Assembly: GCA_947096075.1 (NCBI GenBank) | Contig: CAMUQE010000110.1 | Coordinates: forward strand, 1-6,255 | DNA length: 6,255 bases | Direction: 5' to 3' | DNA from: Veillonella parvula | GTDB lineage: Bacteria; Bacillota; Negativicutes; Veillonellales; Veillonellaceae | Shown: piece by piece, positions 4,833-6,255 of the stretch | Numbering within the stretch: the first letter of the stretch is position 1 | Layout of the letters: every line of letters begins with the position of its first letter | Notes under the pieces: model-generated | Seen by the model: only the letters and a program-made list of their open reading frames with translations | Databases searched by the model: none | Told to the model about the DNA's origin: nothing | Position numbers and translations under genes: made by a program

Positions 4833-6182
4833 ATGAAGTTTGATAATGAACAGTTACTAAAATATATTGGCGCTTGTACATCTCCGTATCACACAGTAGA
4901 TACAAGTTTACAAATGTTATTGGACTCGGGTTTTACAGAGCTCAGTTTAGAAGATGAGTGGCAGTTAGATTCTGGTTCTTATGTAGTTAATGTGTTTGGC
5001 ACCACTTTATTTGCCTTTCATATAGGAAAGAAACCAGAACATACATTACGTATTGCGTCAGCTCATACAGATTTTCCTGCTATTCGTGTTAAACCTAATC
5101 CTATAACATCTGTGAAAGGATATACAAAGTTAAATGTAGAAATGTATGGCGGTCTTATCGAAAATACATGGCTTGACCGTCCACTAGGTGCAGCAGGTAC
5201 GGTTGTGTTAAAAGGAAAAAATGCCTTTGATGTAGATTCTGTTTTAGTCGATACAAAACGGCCTATCGCAATTGTTCCAAATCTAGCCATTCATATGAAT
5301 CGTTCTGTTAATGATGGGGTTAAACTAAATCGTCAAAAAGAAATGCTTCCTATATTGACGATGGAACGTAATAATGAAGATAATCCTACAAAACTTTTAA
5401 ATAATAGAAATAATCCAAGTTTATTCCCAGAATCAGATACTCAATACGATGAGTGGACAAAGTTTTTAGCTGATGAAGTAGATTGCGATCCTTCCGAAAT
5501 ATTATCTTATGAAATGACGTTATATCCTACGGAACAAGGCTGTGTACTCGGTACGGAAGGTGACTTCATTAGCTCACCTCGTTTAGATAATTTAACATCT
5601 TGCTTTGGTGTATTATCTGGTATTATTCAAGCTCGAAAAACGAATGTCAATGGTGTTCGTTGTACTATACTCTTTGATAACGAAGAGGTGGGCAGTCGTA
5701 CAAAACAAGGTGGGGCGGGTATGATATTACCAAATCTCATTAAACGCGTGTATGACGCATTAGGATATTCTAATCAAGAGATGGACAGTTTTATTTCTAA
5801 AGGTTTTATGATTTCCTCCGATGTGGCTCACGGATTACATCCAAACTATCCAGAGAAAAATGATATTACGAATATTCCTGTACTTAATAAAGGGTTATCC
5901 CTCAAGATTGCATGTAGCCAATCTTACGCCGGAGATGCTAAGGCCATTGCTATCGTTAAAGGTCTTTGTGAAGAAGCGGATGCACAGTATCAGATTTATG
6001 TAAATCGTTCAGATACTCCAGGTGGATCTACTGTAGGTTCGATTTCATCAGCTATGTTACCGATGCGTACTGTTGATGTAGGCTTGCCACTTTTAGCCAT
6101 GCATTCTGCAAGAGAATTGATGGGGGCAGCTGATCAAGAGCAATTAAATCGATTAATGAATCACTTTTTAGGTGACAAATGA
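4833..6182 (+). CDS. apeB: M18 family zinc aminopeptidase
   Basis: This is a cytoplasmic metallo-aminopeptidase of 449 residues in family M18 (aspartyl/leucyl aminopeptidase group, relatives DNPEP and yeast Lap4), which removes N-terminal residues from peptides. Members carry two metal ions and usually assemble into dodecamers. All expected catalytic elements are visible: H78-T-D80 in S-A-H-T-D-F-P, D252 in S-S-P-R-L-D-N, the E284-E285 pair in F-D-N-E-E-V-G-S-R, D330 in S-S-D-V-A-H-G with H-P-N-Y-P after it, and H424 in A-M-H-S-A-R-E. Family blocks G-G-L-I and L-A-I-H-M-N-R-S-V-N also match. The H-T-D form of the first motif favours the ApeB-type subgroup over ApeA. ATG 4833 has AGGAGGG at 4822-4828, a strong ribosome site. 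The length is normal and the frame is unbroken. The gene is isolated by the terminator upstream. The palindrome before its ribosome site suggests it is specifically controlled, perhaps by peptide or amino-acid supply, which is inference. Confidence 0.93.
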   Translation: MKFDNEQLLKYIGACTSPYHTVDTSLQMLLDSGFTELSLEDEWQLDSGSYVVNVFGTTLFAFHIGKKPEHTLRIASAHTDFPAIRVKPNPITSVKGYTKLNVEMYGGLIENTWLDRPLGAAGTVVLKGKNAFDVDSVLVDTKRPIAIVPNLAIHMNRSVNDGVKLNRQKEMLPILTMERNNEDNPTKLLNNRNNPSLFPESDTQYDEWTKFLADEVDCDPSEILSYEMTLYPTEQGCVLGTEGDFISSPRLDNLTSCFGVLSGIIQARKTNVNGVRCTILFDNEEVGSRTKQGGAGMILPNLIKRVYDALGYSNQEMDSFISKGFMISSDVAHGLHPNYPEKNDITNIPVLNKGLSLKIACSQSYAGDAKAIAIVKGLCEEADAQYQIYVNRSDTPGGSTVGSISSAMLPMRTVDVGLPLLAMHSARELMGAADQEQLNRLMNHFLGDK

Positions 6183-6255
6183 TATAAAAAAGAATTAATT
6201 CGATGTGCATTATTAAAAGACATATGATTTTTTGTAATGAACAGTAAAAAATATA
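6183..6255. other. Non-coding tail of the window
   Basis: This AT-rich stretch after the aminopeptidase has no gene start or clear terminator. A ten-base palindrome GAATTAATTC lies about ten bases after the stop. A T-run near 6229-6234 follows only a weak A-T stem, too poor to call as a terminator. Confidence 0.5.

Noticed and set aside
4874..4881. Third TTGTACAT inside the aminopeptidase gene, 60 bases after the copy in the palindrome
   Set aside because: It lies in coding sequence for conserved-looking residues without dyad arms, so it is too weak to call an auxiliary operator.
1..6255. Search for a mobile element, CRISPR array, toxin-antitoxin, defence system or RNA gene
   Set aside because: All coding space is taken by five ordinary chromosomal genes, and the gaps show only promoters, terminators and short palindromes.

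Overview
The window reads as ordinary chromosomal DNA from a low-GC, Gram-positive-related bacterium. The codon choice, the strong AGGAGG-type ribosome sites, and the type of Mrp ATPase and dicarboxylate carrier best fit a Negativicute such as Veillonella. This assignment is from general impression, not from a database match. All five genes are intact, lie on the + strand and are separated by 56 to 235 bases. I see no mobile element, phage gene, CRISPR array, tRNA or rRNA, and no clear sign of horizontal transfer.

Layout: (1) 1-113 is a leader with an extended -10 promoter. (2) 114-851 encodes a TVP38/TMEM64 (VTT domain, DedA superfamily) membrane protein. (3) 908-2101 encodes a fold-type I PLP aminotransferase of the LysN/ARO8-like group. 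No terminator separates it from gene 2, so the two may be co-transcribed. (4) 2102-2221 holds a good sigma-A-type promoter whose -10 overlaps a perfect 8-8-8 dyad. (5) 2222-3055 encodes an Mrp/NBP35-type P-loop ATPase (Fe-S cluster carrier), closed by a strong intrinsic terminator at 3072-3105. (6) 3197-4597 encodes a DASS-family (SLC13-like) anion:dicarboxylate carrier. It is followed by a long interrupted inverted repeat and a second strong terminator (4687-4715). (7) 4833-6182 encodes an M18 family metallo-aminopeptidase. Its ribosome site directly abuts a perfect 28-bp palindrome.

The genes do not form one pathway. The two terminators cut the window into at least three transcription units: VTT protein with aminotransferase (and possibly mrp through its own promoter), the carrier alone, and the aminopeptidase alone. 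Loose themes are amino-acid and peptide turnover (aminotransferase, aminopeptidase), C4/C5-dicarboxylate exchange (carrier), and Fe-S assembly (Mrp). These would suit an anaerobe living on organic acids and peptides.

No new multi-gene system is visible. The points worth a second look are regulatory DNA: the palindrome before the aminopeptidase, the dyad over the mrp start site, and the nested inverted repeat after the carrier. One protein feature also stands out: the Mrp protein lacks the second cysteine of the usual C-terminal CxxC but has four cysteines clustered at its N-terminus.
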